Notes under the pieces: model-generated
The model's input: only the letters and a program-made list of their open reading frames with translations
What the model was told of the DNA's origin: nothing
Database searches by the model: none
NCBI GenBank assembly: GCA_019753125.1
Contig: JAIELH010000023.1
Coordinates: forward strand, 1-64,000
Length of the DNA stretch: 64,000 nt
From: Gallionellaceae bacterium
GTDB lineage: Bacteria > Pseudomonadota > Gammaproteobacteria > Burkholderiales > Gallionellaceae
Reading direction: 5' to 3'
In this document: piece after piece, positions 1 through 7,876 of the stretch
How the letters are laid out: each line of letters starts with the position of its first letter
Position numbering within the stretch: the first letter of the stretch is position 1
Program-made: the position numbers and the translations under genes

Positions 1-1
1 G

Positions 2-160
2 CCTGAACCGTTTTACTGGACGGACCGGGCGCTGGTCGGCATTTACCTCGATACCTGGTACGTGAATGCGCTCGATGAAAAAAGGCAATGCGGCAATAGC
101 GGGAAAGAAGCTGCCTATTCCGTGCGGCTGGTGCGCGTCGGAAAAAATAAATCCAAGTGA
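2..160 (+). CDS. C-terminal fragment of a protein with a DUF1566/Lcl-like end (partial)
   Basis: An open frame enters from the left edge and stops with TGA at 158-160. The visible 52 residues include YWTD near the start, then DTWYVNA and YSVRLVRVG at the end. A YWT...WYV...VRLVR pattern is seen at the end of DUF1566 (Lcl C-terminal) domains, which occur in surface or secreted proteins. The stop overlaps the GTG start of resB by four bases (GTGA), so the two are probably translationally coupled. The family call rests on a short stretch and is tentative; the rest of the gene lies outside the window. Confidence 0.45.
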   Translation, partial: PEPFYWTDRALVGIYLDTWYVNALDEKRQCGNSGKEAAYSVRLVRVGKNKSK

Positions 161-1464
161 AATACCGTAACCTCTGGAAGCTGCTGGCCTCGCCCAATCT
201 CGCGCTGGCATTGCTGGGAGGACTGGCGCTGGCGGTAATGGCGGGCGGCACCCTGCCGCAAACGCCGCGCATGACAGGCGCCGAGTTCGACGGCTGGCAC
301 AACGGCTGGCCGCGCCTGGCCGCGTTTTTCGACTGGTCCGGCTTGTCCGCAGTTTTTTCCTCCTGGTGGTTTTCCGCGTTGTGCGTTGCGCTGCTGGTCA
401 ATCTCGCGGCCGGTATCGTATTGCATGTTTTCTGGCTGATCGTCTGGCTGCGCGGCGAAACCGCGCCCGGCTATCGCATGCGCGGTACGGGCGCGACGCC
501 AGAAGGAATTGATCGTAATCTGAGTTTGGCCGCCTTGCCCGAAACGGGAACATGGGCAAGAACCCAGGGCTGGGCGGGGCTGTGGGGAACGCCGCTGTTT
601 CACGCCGGCCTTGCCGTCATCGTCGCCGGCGCGCTGTTGAGCGCTTCCGAACGGTTTGGCGCCCATTTCGAATTGAGCGAGGGAGAAACTTTCAGCGGGG
701 AATTGAAGAAGCTGAGCAAGGACAAATTCTCGGTTGCCGCGATGAATGAATTCGGCGCGCTGCGCCTGGATCGCCTGGATGCGCAGGTGGCGGAAGGGAA
801 ATATCTGCGCGAATTGCAGGCGTTTTTCACCACCCGGGAGAAAGGTGGCCAGCCGCAGGAAATGACGTTGACGGTAAATAGCCCACTGAAAATCGGCGGC
901 TATACTTTTTATCTCGATCAGAAATTCGGCTATGCCGCCGCTTTTGAACGCACCCTTCCCGACGGCAGCCAGCGTGAGCTGAGAATCAATTTCAACGCGC
1001 CGCGAGCCAAATGGGCGGCGGGTAGCCCGATCGAGCGCGACGAAGTGGTGACGCTCGAAAATAACCCGATTCTCTACCATATGGCGCTGACTCCCGGCGA
1101 CTCGCCAAGCTTTGCGCTGGAAGCCGCACAGCGCGGGCAGCCAGTGTTCAAGGGCGCGCTGTCGCCGGGGCAAACGGCCGATCTCGGCGCCTACCGGCTG
1201 GTATTTCTCGGCGTCATACCGTGGGTCGGGCTGTATGTGACTACCGACCGGGCATTGCAAATCGTACTGGCGGGTTTTGTGATCGCGCTCACAGGGTTTC
1301 TGTTGCACCTGCTGGTGCAGCCGCGCAAGCTGCGGCTGGTGCGTGGACAGACCGGATGGGAACTGGAAGCCTGGGCGATGCGCGACGACTGGCTGTTCGA
1401 GCGCCAGTGGCGCAGTTGGGAAGCGCAGGTTAAGGGGTGGAAAGCCGGGGATATACCTCACTGA
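157..1464 (+). CDS. resB: Cytochrome c biogenesis protein ResB (System II, Ccs1-like)
   Basis: This is the membrane component that, with CcsA, delivers haem to apocytochromes c on the periplasmic side in System II maturation. The 435-aa product starts with a short cytoplasmic stretch (MKYRNLWKLLASP). Transmembrane segments lie near residues 15-32, 66-94 and 147-165, followed by a large periplasmic region and a last hydrophobic segment near 365-388. The periplasmic part contains SPLKIGGYTFYLDQ and an LENNPILYH segment of the kind seen in ResB. It is short compared with many betaproteobacterial ResB proteins (600-700 aa). GTG is used as start and overlaps the previous stop. ccsA follows after about 280 bp. 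The ResB call is firm; its length suggests a compact variant. Confidence 0.85.
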   Translation: MKYRNLWKLLASPNLALALLGGLALAVMAGGTLPQTPRMTGAEFDGWHNGWPRLAAFFDWSGLSAVFSSWWFSALCVALLVNLAAGIVLHVFWLIVWLRGETAPGYRMRGTGATPEGIDRNLSLAALPETGTWARTQGWAGLWGTPLFHAGLAVIVAGALLSASERFGAHFELSEGETFSGELKKLSKDKFSVAAMNEFGALRLDRLDAQVAEGKYLRELQAFFTTREKGGQPQEMTLTVNSPLKIGGYTFYLDQKFGYAAAFERTLPDGSQRELRINFNAPRAKWAAGSPIERDEVVTLENNPILYHMALTPGDSPSFALEAAQRGQPVFKGALSPGQTADLGAYRLVFLGVIPWVGLYVTTDRALQIVLAGFVIALTGFLLHLLVQPRKLRLVRGQTGWELEAWAMRDDWLFERQWRSWEAQVKGWKAGDIPH

Positions 1465-1472
1465 ATAAATAA

Positions 1473-1491
1473 CCTCCGGCAAAGCCGGAGG
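1473..1491 (+). terminator. Hairpin after resB
   Basis: CCTCCGGC-AAA-GCCGGAGG forms a perfect 8-bp stem just after the resB stop. It is followed only by CTTATT, so it may be a weak intrinsic terminator or an RNA-stabilising hairpin. Confidence 0.45.
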
Positions 1492-1558
1492 CTTATTGGG
1501 TGAGCGCCTCAAAGGGGCCAATAAAACCGTGGGCCGCCTGAAGGCGGCTGGCTTGCAC

Positions 1559-1668
1559 TCCTTCCCCCTTTCAGGGGGAAGGTTGGGATGGGGGTACAAG
1601 CTACTGACTACGTGCATGCTTGAATTTCTACCCCCTCCCTAACCCTCCCCCTGCAAGGGGGAGGGAAT
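1559..1668. repeat. Two GC-rich palindromes between resB and ccsA
   Basis: Two REP-like hairpins fill most of the gap: CTTCCCCCT at 1561-1569 pairs with 1573-1581, and CCCTCCCCCT at 1643-1652 pairs with AGGGGGAGGG at 1656-1665. They resemble the repeats at 18031-18070 and 20633-20674 and are typical of dispersed intergenic palindromes. I see no gene in the 276-bp gap. Confidence 0.7.
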
Positions 1669-1740
1669 GATGTTGCTGAATTTTAATGTTGCTCCTTTGA
1701 CCGCCGGAACGGCCAAACCTAACTGAATTATTTTGCCAAT

Positions 1741-2526
1741 ATGCCAGAAATCGAACCGATAACCCAAGCCTTGGCTGGCGTACTTTATCTCGCGGCCGCG
1801 GTGTTGCTCGCGCCAATCGGCAAGCTGCGCCGGGCGGAGCGGCTGGGCATATGGCTGGCGCTGGCCGGATTTGTGTTGCATTTCGGGCTGCTGGCCTGGC
1901 GCTGGCGCGCGCTCGGCCAGATCCCGATCGTTACGCGTTATGAAGACCTGACGGTAGACGCGTTGACGATTGCCGGCATATTCCTCGCCGCGCAATGGCG
2001 CTTGCCGCTGCTGCGCCCGGCCGGCGCTCTGGCGCTGCCGCTGGCGGCTGCGGGGACGCTGTGGGCATTGTTTTACACGCGCGGGCATTTCCCGTTCTCG
2101 CCTGCGCTGCGCACCAACTGGATGATCATCCATGCCGAGTTGAACAGCTTCGCAATCGGCGTGGGCACATTGGCGGCCGCAGCCTGCCTGATGCTGGCGC
2201 TGCAAAAGCGCGGCGCCCCCGAACTGCCGGCGCTGGCCGGACGCTTGACGGCTTGGGCATTCTTTCTCTGGGCGGCGATGGTGGCGGCCGGTTCGTACTG
2301 GGCGAGCCTCGCCTGGGGGCGCTACTGGGGATGGGATCCGATCGAGTGCTGGTCTCTGGCCACATTGATGGCCTATGCCTTTGCGCTGCACCTGCGCCAC
2401 AAACCGGCTTGGCGGGGGGGGAAATGGGCATCTTTTGCATTGCTGCCCTACGCGATGATGCTGTTCACCACTTACGGGCTACTACTGATCATGAGCAGCA
2501 TCCACGGGCAGTATTTGTTCCAGTAG
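1741..2526 (+). CDS. ccsA: Cytochrome c assembly protein CcsA/CcsB (WWD-domain haem handler)
   Basis: This is the second core component of System II cytochrome c maturation. It moves haem across the membrane and presents it at the periplasmic face. The 261-aa protein is almost entirely hydrophobic, with about eight membrane helices. The family-defining WWD motif is present as WGRYWGWDPIECW (around residues 191-203). Histidines in AEL/NSF and HLRHK segments are candidate haem ligands. The start ATG at 1741 lies after a 276-bp spacer containing palindromic repeats. With resB upstream it makes a complete two-gene synthetase module, which fits the many c-type cytochromes encoded elsewhere in this window. 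Confidence 0.9.
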   Translation: MPEIEPITQALAGVLYLAAAVLLAPIGKLRRAERLGIWLALAGFVLHFGLLAWRWRALGQIPIVTRYEDLTVDALTIAGIFLAAQWRLPLLRPAGALALPLAAAGTLWALFYTRGHFPFSPALRTNWMIIHAELNSFAIGVGTLAAAACLMLALQKRGAPELPALAGRLTAWAFFLWAAMVAAGSYWASLAWGRYWGWDPIECWSLATLMAYAFALHLRHKPAWRGGKWASFALLPYAMMLFTTYGLLLIMSSIHGQYLFQ

Positions 2527-2567
2527 GGGTTAGCCGGACGGCTATGCCAAGGGCGTAGCCCGACCTG

Positions 2568-3581
2568 CTAATGAGCCTTGAATTTGATCCTGTATTTCAG
2601 ATCGGTCTGGGCCGCAAGCCATTCGAGGCGCTTCCCGTTCACTTCAGCGTAGGGATACATGAAATAGTTCAACGGGCCGTCATTCTGGCGCGGGTTCAGG
2701 TAATACCCCCTGCCGCCCCTGGCCAAGGCAATTCTGTATGGATCAACTCCGCCAAAATAATAATCTATTATGCCCTGTGCGCCCTTAAGGTCCAGTTTGT
2801 CTGCCAGCATAATCTTTCTGACGTCGGCGGCGTCCACTGGCGTCCAGCCGTAACCGGGTACGTAGAACTCTGCCCAGCAGTGATGTCCGCCGGTCATGTC
2901 CTCTTCATCCTTCTTGCCCAGCCTGAGGCCAAATACCTCCCGTGCCGGGATCCCGGCTGCTCTGGCCACCGCAACAAAAACCGAACTGATATCGGCGCAT
3001 TTTCCGCTCTTCTTTGCGATCACTTTTTCAACCTCTCCGGTGCCGCATCCAATAACATTCGGATCCCTTACCGTATTTTTGACCACCCACTGGTAAACGG
3101 CTTTGGCCTTTTCGCTGATCTTTTGCCGGTCATTGGTGATGCCGAGGGCGATTTCCTTGATTTTGCCATCGGTCGGAGTAAACACGGTGTTCTTAAGGTA
3201 CTCCCTGATCTCGACTGGAATATCGGATTCCACTGCGGGGAAATCCCTTTTGATCGATTCTCTGGCCGTAGCGTCGAAGGTCAGCGTAATAGCGCGGTCT
3301 TTTGTTGGCGCTGTCCATTCGGCATAAAGGGCAAGGTTGCCGGTTTCTTTCTCGCCGTAAATGCCGCTCTTTGAGAAATTGCCGTTTACCCTGACATTCG
3401 TTATATCTTGGGTATTATTCGAGACAGGATAGGGAATCCAGACCCTTACATCCTTGCTGTCATCCGGGGCGGCGATAGTGACGGCAAGTTCGATTTCACC
3501 GCTCCGTTCATCGGCCATCGAGGCGCCGGGAAATATAAACAGCGCGCATAGCAATACCCGCAACATCCGTGCAAACATCAA
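2568..3581 (-). CDS. Secreted transglutaminase-like domain protein
   Basis: The 337-aa protein has a cleavable signal peptide (hydrophobic stretch at 6-20, cleavage probably after SMA). A transglutaminase-like (papain-fold) core lies in its second half. The catalytic triad is visible: Cys in KSGKCADISS, His in GGHHCWAEFY and Asp in TPVDAADV. Such proteins are periplasmic proteases or peptide-modifying enzymes; the substrate cannot be told from sequence. It lies 66 bp downstream of the signal-peptidase-like gene on the same strand and converges with ccsA. The stop at 2568-2570 is in the 41-bp gap to ccsA. Confidence 0.8.
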   Translation of the reverse strand: MMFARMLRVLLCALFIFPGASMADERSGEIELAVTIAAPDDSKDVRVWIPYPVSNNTQDITNVRVNGNFSKSGIYGEKETGNLALYAEWTAPTKDRAITLTFDATARESIKRDFPAVESDIPVEIREYLKNTVFTPTDGKIKEIALGITNDRQKISEKAKAVYQWVVKNTVRDPNVIGCGTGEVEKVIAKKSGKCADISSVFVAVARAAGIPAREVFGLRLGKKDEEDMTGGHHCWAEFYVPGYGWTPVDAADVRKIMLADKLDLKGAQGIIDYYFGGVDPYRIALARGGRGYYLNPRQNDGPLNYFMYPYAEVNGKRLEWLAAQTDLKYRIKFKAH

Positions 3582-3647
3582 TTCTCCTTCGGTTAAAGAA
3601 TAATCCGCATGAAACCAAGTGCCGGTTGTACCCAGACAGTTCGTAAA

Positions 3648-4562
3648 TTATTTCAGGCTTCTGGCTGTTCTATCCCAGCGGATACCGCCTTCTTTTAAAT
3701 TCCACGACCAGAATATCTTGGTGACCGTGCCGCCGATCTGGTCTTCGCGGATGAAACCGAGAATGCGGCTGTCGATGCTTTCGTCACGGTTGTCGCCCAT
3801 GACAAAATAGGATTTGGGTGGAACCTGCCGAGGGCCGAAATTCGAGGTTTGCTCACTGCCAGAGGGGGGAGCAGCCTTGATGCGCACATAGGGTTCTTCG
3901 ATCTTCTGGCCGTTGATCAATACCGCATCGTTGCGAATTTCCACAGTATCGCCAGGAACCGCAATAATGCGTCTGAGCAATTGGTCGTCAATGAGCGCAG
4001 TCAGTTTTGTGGTGGATTTACTCCCGCTGAGCTTGACCAGCGCAATTTCTCCACGCTTCGGAAATTCCGCCTTGCTTATCAGCACGATGTCACGATAAAG
4101 CAGGGTAGGTTCCATGCTGGCGGAGGTTATGAAAAACGCTCTGAGCACCTGTCCGCCGATCAGGATGTCCATCACCGGATTGACGGTGAACAGCAATGTC
4201 AGAAATACTGCCGCATAAACCCAGATGCGATTAAACCATTGCAGACGGTAGTCTTTTGGCTGACAGCGGGCGCAATTGTAAGCATCCAGTGCAATACTCG
4301 CCGCGCCGGCGAAAGGCAAGACAAGAAAGACGATGCTGATTCTGCTCTCGACGGACATGAAGGCGATCGCGGCCAGCCACGAAGAGATAATGAGGATAAT
4401 GTAGAACAGGATGCCCCGAACCATATAGCCCGCATAGTGCTGGCCCAACCCCGGACAGACAGACAACAGCAAGGCGATTACGGGGCTGCGCGGGCTGGTT
4501 TTGTTCATGCCGGCATCGTCAACATGGGCACTCGCATCATTTGGCATATGATTTTTCTGCAT
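3648..4562 (-). CDS. lepB: Signal peptidase I-like (S26) protein with extra N-terminal membrane segments; box D Lys replaced by Arg
   Basis: Leader peptidases remove signal peptides at the outer face of the inner membrane. Family boxes are visible: SASMEPTL with the nucleophilic Ser (box B), RRIIAVPGDTVEI (box D) and GDNRDESIDSR (box E). In box D the catalytic Lys position is Arg (codon at 3972-3974). The protein is about 304 aa and carries roughly four hydrophobic segments before the catalytic domain; the first contains PGLGQHYAGY, as in small TM2-like membrane domains. A longer frame to 4619 starts inside a terminator hairpin, so I chose the ATG at 4562; ATGs at 4547 and 4508 are possible. 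No strong ribosome site distinguishes them. Whether the Arg variant is catalytic is open. Confidence 0.75.
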   Translation of the reverse strand: MQKNHMPNDASAHVDDAGMNKTSPRSPVIALLLSVCPGLGQHYAGYMVRGILFYIILIISSWLAAIAFMSVESRISIVFLVLPFAGAASIALDAYNCARCQPKDYRLQWFNRIWVYAAVFLTLLFTVNPVMDILIGGQVLRAFFITSASMEPTLLYRDIVLISKAEFPKRGEIALVKLSGSKSTTKLTALIDDQLLRRIIAVPGDTVEIRNDAVLINGQKIEEPYVRIKAAPPSGSEQTSNFGPRQVPPKSYFVMGDNRDESIDSRILGFIREDQIGGTVTKIFWSWNLKEGGIRWDRTARSLK

Positions 4563-4608
4563 GTCTAACAATTTTGCGCGGGTGGGGCTTCTTAACTGTC
4601 TGGCGCCG

Positions 4609-4654
4609 GAAAAAAACACCCGCCACAGACCGGAATACGGGGCTTGTGGCGGGT
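4609..4654 (-). terminator. Intrinsic terminator after the cytochrome c operon
   Basis: On the minus strand the arm ACCCGCCACA (4654-4645) pairs with TGTGGCGGGT (4627-4618) and is followed by GTTTTTTT. This is a classical Rho-independent terminator, 29 bp past the cytochrome c stop. It separates that operon from the signal-peptidase-like gene. Confidence 0.85.
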
Positions 4655-4682
4655 AGCCTGTCCAGCGGATCAGGCGCAGTGT

Positions 4683-5120
4683 TTAGCGGCCAAATTTGGG
4701 CTGCGGCGCGCCAAAGGGCGGTGCGCCAAAGGGTGGTTTGTCAGGCTGGGGATTGTTAAACTGTGGCGCGCCAGAGCCAAAAGCACTTTTCATATACGCA
4801 AGGACATCGTCCATATCGCGATCACTCAAGGTCAGCGGCGGCGGCGGTCCTCCCGTGTATATCTTGCCGCCGGGCGTTTGCTGGCCTGTCCGGATGTTGC
4901 GAGCCAGTTCATCTTCGGATTTTGTCAACCGGTGCCACTCTGCTATCAGGTCAGGCGCCATGCCGTCGCGGCCCTTGGCATCCTCGCCATGACACATGGC
5001 GCAGCGTTGGCTGAAAATCATTTTTCCGCGCTCCGCATTACCCATGAAGCTGGCTGCATGAACTGCAGGCGCGCAACACAGGACGGCGAAAGCGAGTATG
5101 AGCGGCGATTTCGATTTCAT
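4683..5120 (-). CDS. Secreted monohaem c-type cytochrome with proline-rich tail
   Basis: This 145-aa class I cytochrome c has a signal peptide (MKSKSPLILAFAVLCCAPAVHA) and one haem site, CAMCH, followed by GEDAKGRDGMAP. A downstream Met in DDVLAYM or the TLSDRDM region is the likely distal ligand. The tail is proline-rich, with PPFG and APPFG repeats. The ATG at 5120 is preceded by a strong AAGGAGA ribosome site. It overlaps the TGA of the upstream 591-aa gene (ATGA), so the two are translationally coupled. It would shuttle electrons in the periplasm; the partner is unknown but the coupling points to the 591-aa protein. A Rho-independent terminator follows. Confidence 0.88.
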   Translation of the reverse strand: MKSKSPLILAFAVLCCAPAVHAASFMGNAERGKMIFSQRCAMCHGEDAKGRDGMAPDLIAEWHRLTKSEDELARNIRTGQQTPGGKIYTGGPPPPLTLSDRDMDDVLAYMKSAFGSGAPQFNNPQPDKPPFGAPPFGAPQPKFGR

Positions 5121-6892
5121 GGTGTTCTCCTTGGGGCAGTGGTGCTGGTTGGGGCAGTGGTGCTGGTTGGCGCAACAGCGCTGGCTGGAGCTGCGGCGCC
5201 GGTTGGCTCGGGGTCGAACGGTGTTTTTACACTGGTCTGCGCAATCAGTACAGGTGCGCCGCCAAAGCGTCCGCCGCCGAAACGGCAACCCGGCACGCCA
5301 TCGTTATTCTGATCGGCTAATGTTTTTATGACAGCAAGAATCTTTGCGGATCGCTCCTCACTTTTCAGCGCAGCAATATCATTTACCAGTTGCGGCAAGT
5401 CGTTGCGGAAGAATTCTTCCGGCTGCTTGGGCTCACCGCCAGCCGGACCTTCCGCCTGGAGCAAGCCCGCTTTTTTGAGCACAGCCTGGATCAGGTTGGC
5501 GGCATTCTGTTTCGCATCCTGTATGGCAGGCGATTTTTCAAGTTGACGCCATACCGCCAGGTTCAATCCGAACAGGCGGCCATCATAACCGGACGCTCTC
5601 TGGCCTGTAGCTGAGCGGAATACTCCCGCCTGCACCGACCATAGCTCTTTACGGGCGTTGTTGAAAATGGCAAGCGCCGGCTTCCCATAATCGCCCTTGC
5701 CCGTAGCCTGCTCTGCAGCCAGCAGGCCACCCACAAGAGCCAGTTGGTCGGACAGCACTACAAACATGCTCTGGGACACCGCGTTCTTTTTCACCAGAAA
5801 CATTTTGGGAGCCTGATTCTTTTCTTCGAGCCGCGCAACCACATAGTTAGCCTGGGAAATCAAGTTTTTCAGGGCGCTTTCACGCAACGTGTCACCCTTC
5901 GGCAGGCTATCCACCAGGTTTGCCAGCACCTCCATGATATAGCCCGCATCATCGGCGGAAAGGCGATCTCCGGCTCCCTTGCCGCGATCATAGTCACTCA
6001 GGTAACTGCCTGCCTGGGCGTCAAAATTCTGCTTGACGGACACGTCATACACCCTTTCCATTGTCTGCCGCACCTCCTTGCGCCAATCCGCTATGCGCTT
6101 GCCAGCGACGCTGCCACTCCCGGCAACAGGGTCGGAGAGCAGCGCATGAAGCTGTACCAGCCCCTGGAGCAAGGACATCCGGCCATAGATATTGCCGTTT
6201 TCATTGGCAATCTCCCATTTCTTGTCATTCAACCGGAACAGCAAAGGGATATTGGCAAGGTTTTTCCCTCCTCCCAGTTCCAGCAGCGCGGTAAGGGTCT
6301 GAAACTCCTGGAGAACAGACGGCAACAATATGTTCGCAAGCTTTTTCCCCTCGGGAGTCGCGTCCGTAAGGATAAAAAGGGATTTGGCTGCCAGCGATTG
6401 CCCGATGGATTCAGGAGCAACCAGCTTACGGAAGGATGTATCGACCCATTTGAGTGTCTGGGGTTTGGAAAAATCGGGATATTCATTATAGCGGGGCAAT
6501 CCCTCGCCAAACAGCATGCCGACGGGCTGCCCTTCTCCATTCCATCCGGAAAGCGGCACACCCATCCCGGAATCGCGGACAACCGCCTCCATGCCGCTGC
6601 GCACAATAATCAGGATATCCTGGCGCGATTCCGAATTTTCGGGAAGCGCCCGCGCCCATTGCAGTAATTCACGGTAGGCATACATCCCGTGAAAGGTGGA
6701 AAAATTGAGATCAACGAGAAACTTTTCCGCATGGTTGACATCCAGAGATTGAATCTGTCTCTGGATTCTTTCGCTCAACATTTGCTTGTTCTGGTCCACA
6801 TTATCTTCGGCAGCGCACACTTCCAGAATGCCGCAAGCCAGCCAGGCAACAAGAAAGGCTGAAAGAGATTTATTTATGCCATTCGTATTCAT
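5117..6892 (-). CDS. Secreted protein of unknown function, operonic with cytochrome c
   Basis: I do not recognise the family of this 591-aa protein. It has a signal peptide (residues 1-28, ending near VCAAED). A largely helical body follows with no haem-binding CxxCH and no obvious enzyme motif. A DQNNDGVPG segment near residue 525 looks like a calcium-binding or EF-hand-like loop. The last 35 residues are low-complexity Ala/Pro/Thr, encoded by 18-bp direct repeats. The gene follows the lipoprotein by 50 bp. Its TGA overlaps the ATG of the cytochrome c, so it is probably a periplasmic partner of that cytochrome. Function is open. Confidence 0.75.
   Translation of the reverse strand: MNTNGINKSLSAFLVAWLACGILEVCAAEDNVDQNKQMLSERIQRQIQSLDVNHAEKFLVDLNFSTFHGMYAYRELLQWARALPENSESRQDILIIVRSGMEAVVRDSGMGVPLSGWNGEGQPVGMLFGEGLPRYNEYPDFSKPQTLKWVDTSFRKLVAPESIGQSLAAKSLFILTDATPEGKKLANILLPSVLQEFQTLTALLELGGGKNLANIPLLFRLNDKKWEIANENGNIYGRMSLLQGLVQLHALLSDPVAGSGSVAGKRIADWRKEVRQTMERVYDVSVKQNFDAQAGSYLSDYDRGKGAGDRLSADDAGYIMEVLANLVDSLPKGDTLRESALKNLISQANYVVARLEEKNQAPKMFLVKKNAVSQSMFVVLSDQLALVGGLLAAEQATGKGDYGKPALAIFNNARKELWSVQAGVFRSATGQRASGYDGRLFGLNLAVWRQLEKSPAIQDAKQNAANLIQAVLKKAGLLQAEGPAGGEPKQPEEFFRNDLPQLVNDIAALKSEERSAKILAVIKTLADQNNDGVPGCRFGGGRFGGAPVLIAQTSVKTPFDPEPTGAAAPASAVAPTSTTAPTSTTAPRRTP
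5131..5202. repeat. 18-bp tandem repeats in the 3' end of the 591-aa gene
   Basis: Two identical 18-bp units (5131-5148 and 5149-5166, each TTGGGGCAGTGGTGCTGG) are followed by two diverged units (5167-5184, 5185-5202). They encode the Ala-Pro-Thr-Ser-Thr-Thr repeats at the C-terminus and could slip in length. Confidence 0.8.
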
Positions 6893-6942
6893 CCGAAAAA
6901 CTCCTTTGCTGCATGGCTTGGTTCTGTAAATGACAAGCCAGG

Positions 6943-7635
6943 TTATTTTTTACGTTCGCCTGAAATCAGGCGAACTTTGATTTGCTCGCTTTTAAATGAG
7001 TTGAAATCCGGCAGATTCTGGAATACCCAGCCTTCGGCAACCACTTTTCCGTTTGCAATGGCCTGCACCATGATAGCGGGGTTCTTTGGTTCATTGGATG
7101 AACTGGTCACCGTTTTAAAGTCGCTGGTGTAAGTGGGGAAATAATGGAGCACATTGAGTTGCAAATTGTTGCCCACAGAAATTTTCTCGCCAAGCGCAGC
7201 CTTGATCTCCTTCTCGGCGCCATTGACCGTGACGGCAATTTTAGCTGCCGACCATTTACCTTTTACGCTGTCCGGAACGACCACCTCAAGTTTTTTCTTG
7301 CCCTCCGGCTTGGGATGCTGCGCAGCGATCTGCTGGTCAAGATTAGCTTTTTCGTTTGCCATTCCACCGGGGTGGGGTGGCTTTAGCGCCGAAATAGCGG
7401 GGTGATTGGGAGGAAGCGGCTCATCGCCCTTGACCGGCACACTGGACATCTTTTCGATATTCGGAGGCGGTGCGGAAGCCGCGCCAGGCGGAACCGCAGG
7501 GGCGGCTACCGGTGCAGAAGGAATTGCAGTTCCGGCCGGCTTGCCTTGATTCTTGTCACAACCACTGACAAATACCGCACAAACAAGGGATAACCCCAAG
7601 GTCAAAGCGTGGCTGCGAGAAATAGTAAAACGCAT
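6943..7635 (-). CDS. Putative lipoprotein with ResB-like HYFP segment
   Basis: The 230-aa product has a lipoprotein signal peptide (lipobox VSGC near residue 26), then a Pro/Ala-rich linker to about residue 90. A C-terminal domain of about 115 residues follows. That domain contains VLHYFPTYTSDF and SNEPKNPAIMVQ, segments similar in style to a conserved piece of ResB periplasmic domains (aromatic-Pro followed by EPxNPA). Because the similarity is by eye only, I call it a lipoprotein of unknown role. It is first in the operon with the 591-aa protein and cytochrome c, which suggests an accessory part in cytochrome assembly or electron transfer at the membrane surface. Confidence 0.75.
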   Translation of the reverse strand: MRFTISRSHALTLGLSLVCAVFVSGCDKNQGKPAGTAIPSAPVAAPAVPPGAASAPPPNIEKMSSVPVKGDEPLPPNHPAISALKPPHPGGMANEKANLDQQIAAQHPKPEGKKKLEVVVPDSVKGKWSAAKIAVTVNGAEKEIKAALGEKISVGNNLQLNVLHYFPTYTSDFKTVTSSSNEPKNPAIMVQAIANGKVVAEGWVFQNLPDFNSFKSEQIKVRLISGERKK

Positions 7636-7876
7636 GCAAGTACCTCATCATGTAAATGGTTGTAAAACGTTTCCTGTAGATACACAGGAAGAAACTGCGG
7701 GGGATTCTATCAAAATTATCACTGCAAGGGTAATCGGAGCGCTCTCAAGAATTCCGTTAAAAACGTTGTCCATCCAGGTTTGGTTGACCGCGCAGGTCAG
7801 CTTCAAACTGGCGTAGCCGATCAGCGATCCGGTTAAGAACTTGTTTCCGCAGGGCGGAATTATTTACGGACAAGTT
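7636..7876. other. Intergenic gap with nested inverted repeats
   Basis: This 241-bp gap must hold the promoter of the lipoprotein operon. Next to the FecR-gene stop there is a nested structure: GAACTTGT at 7837-7844 pairs with ACAAGTTC at 7870-7877, and inside it TTCCGC at 7845-7850 pairs with GCGGAA at 7854-7859. It may terminate the adhesin operon, although no T-run follows on the minus strand. I see no gene. Confidence 0.4.

Noticed and set aside
115-1617. 500-codon open frame opposite resB
   Set aside because: Lies antisense to a clear ResB protein; composition (Gln/Arg-rich) is that of a shadow frame in GC-rich DNA.
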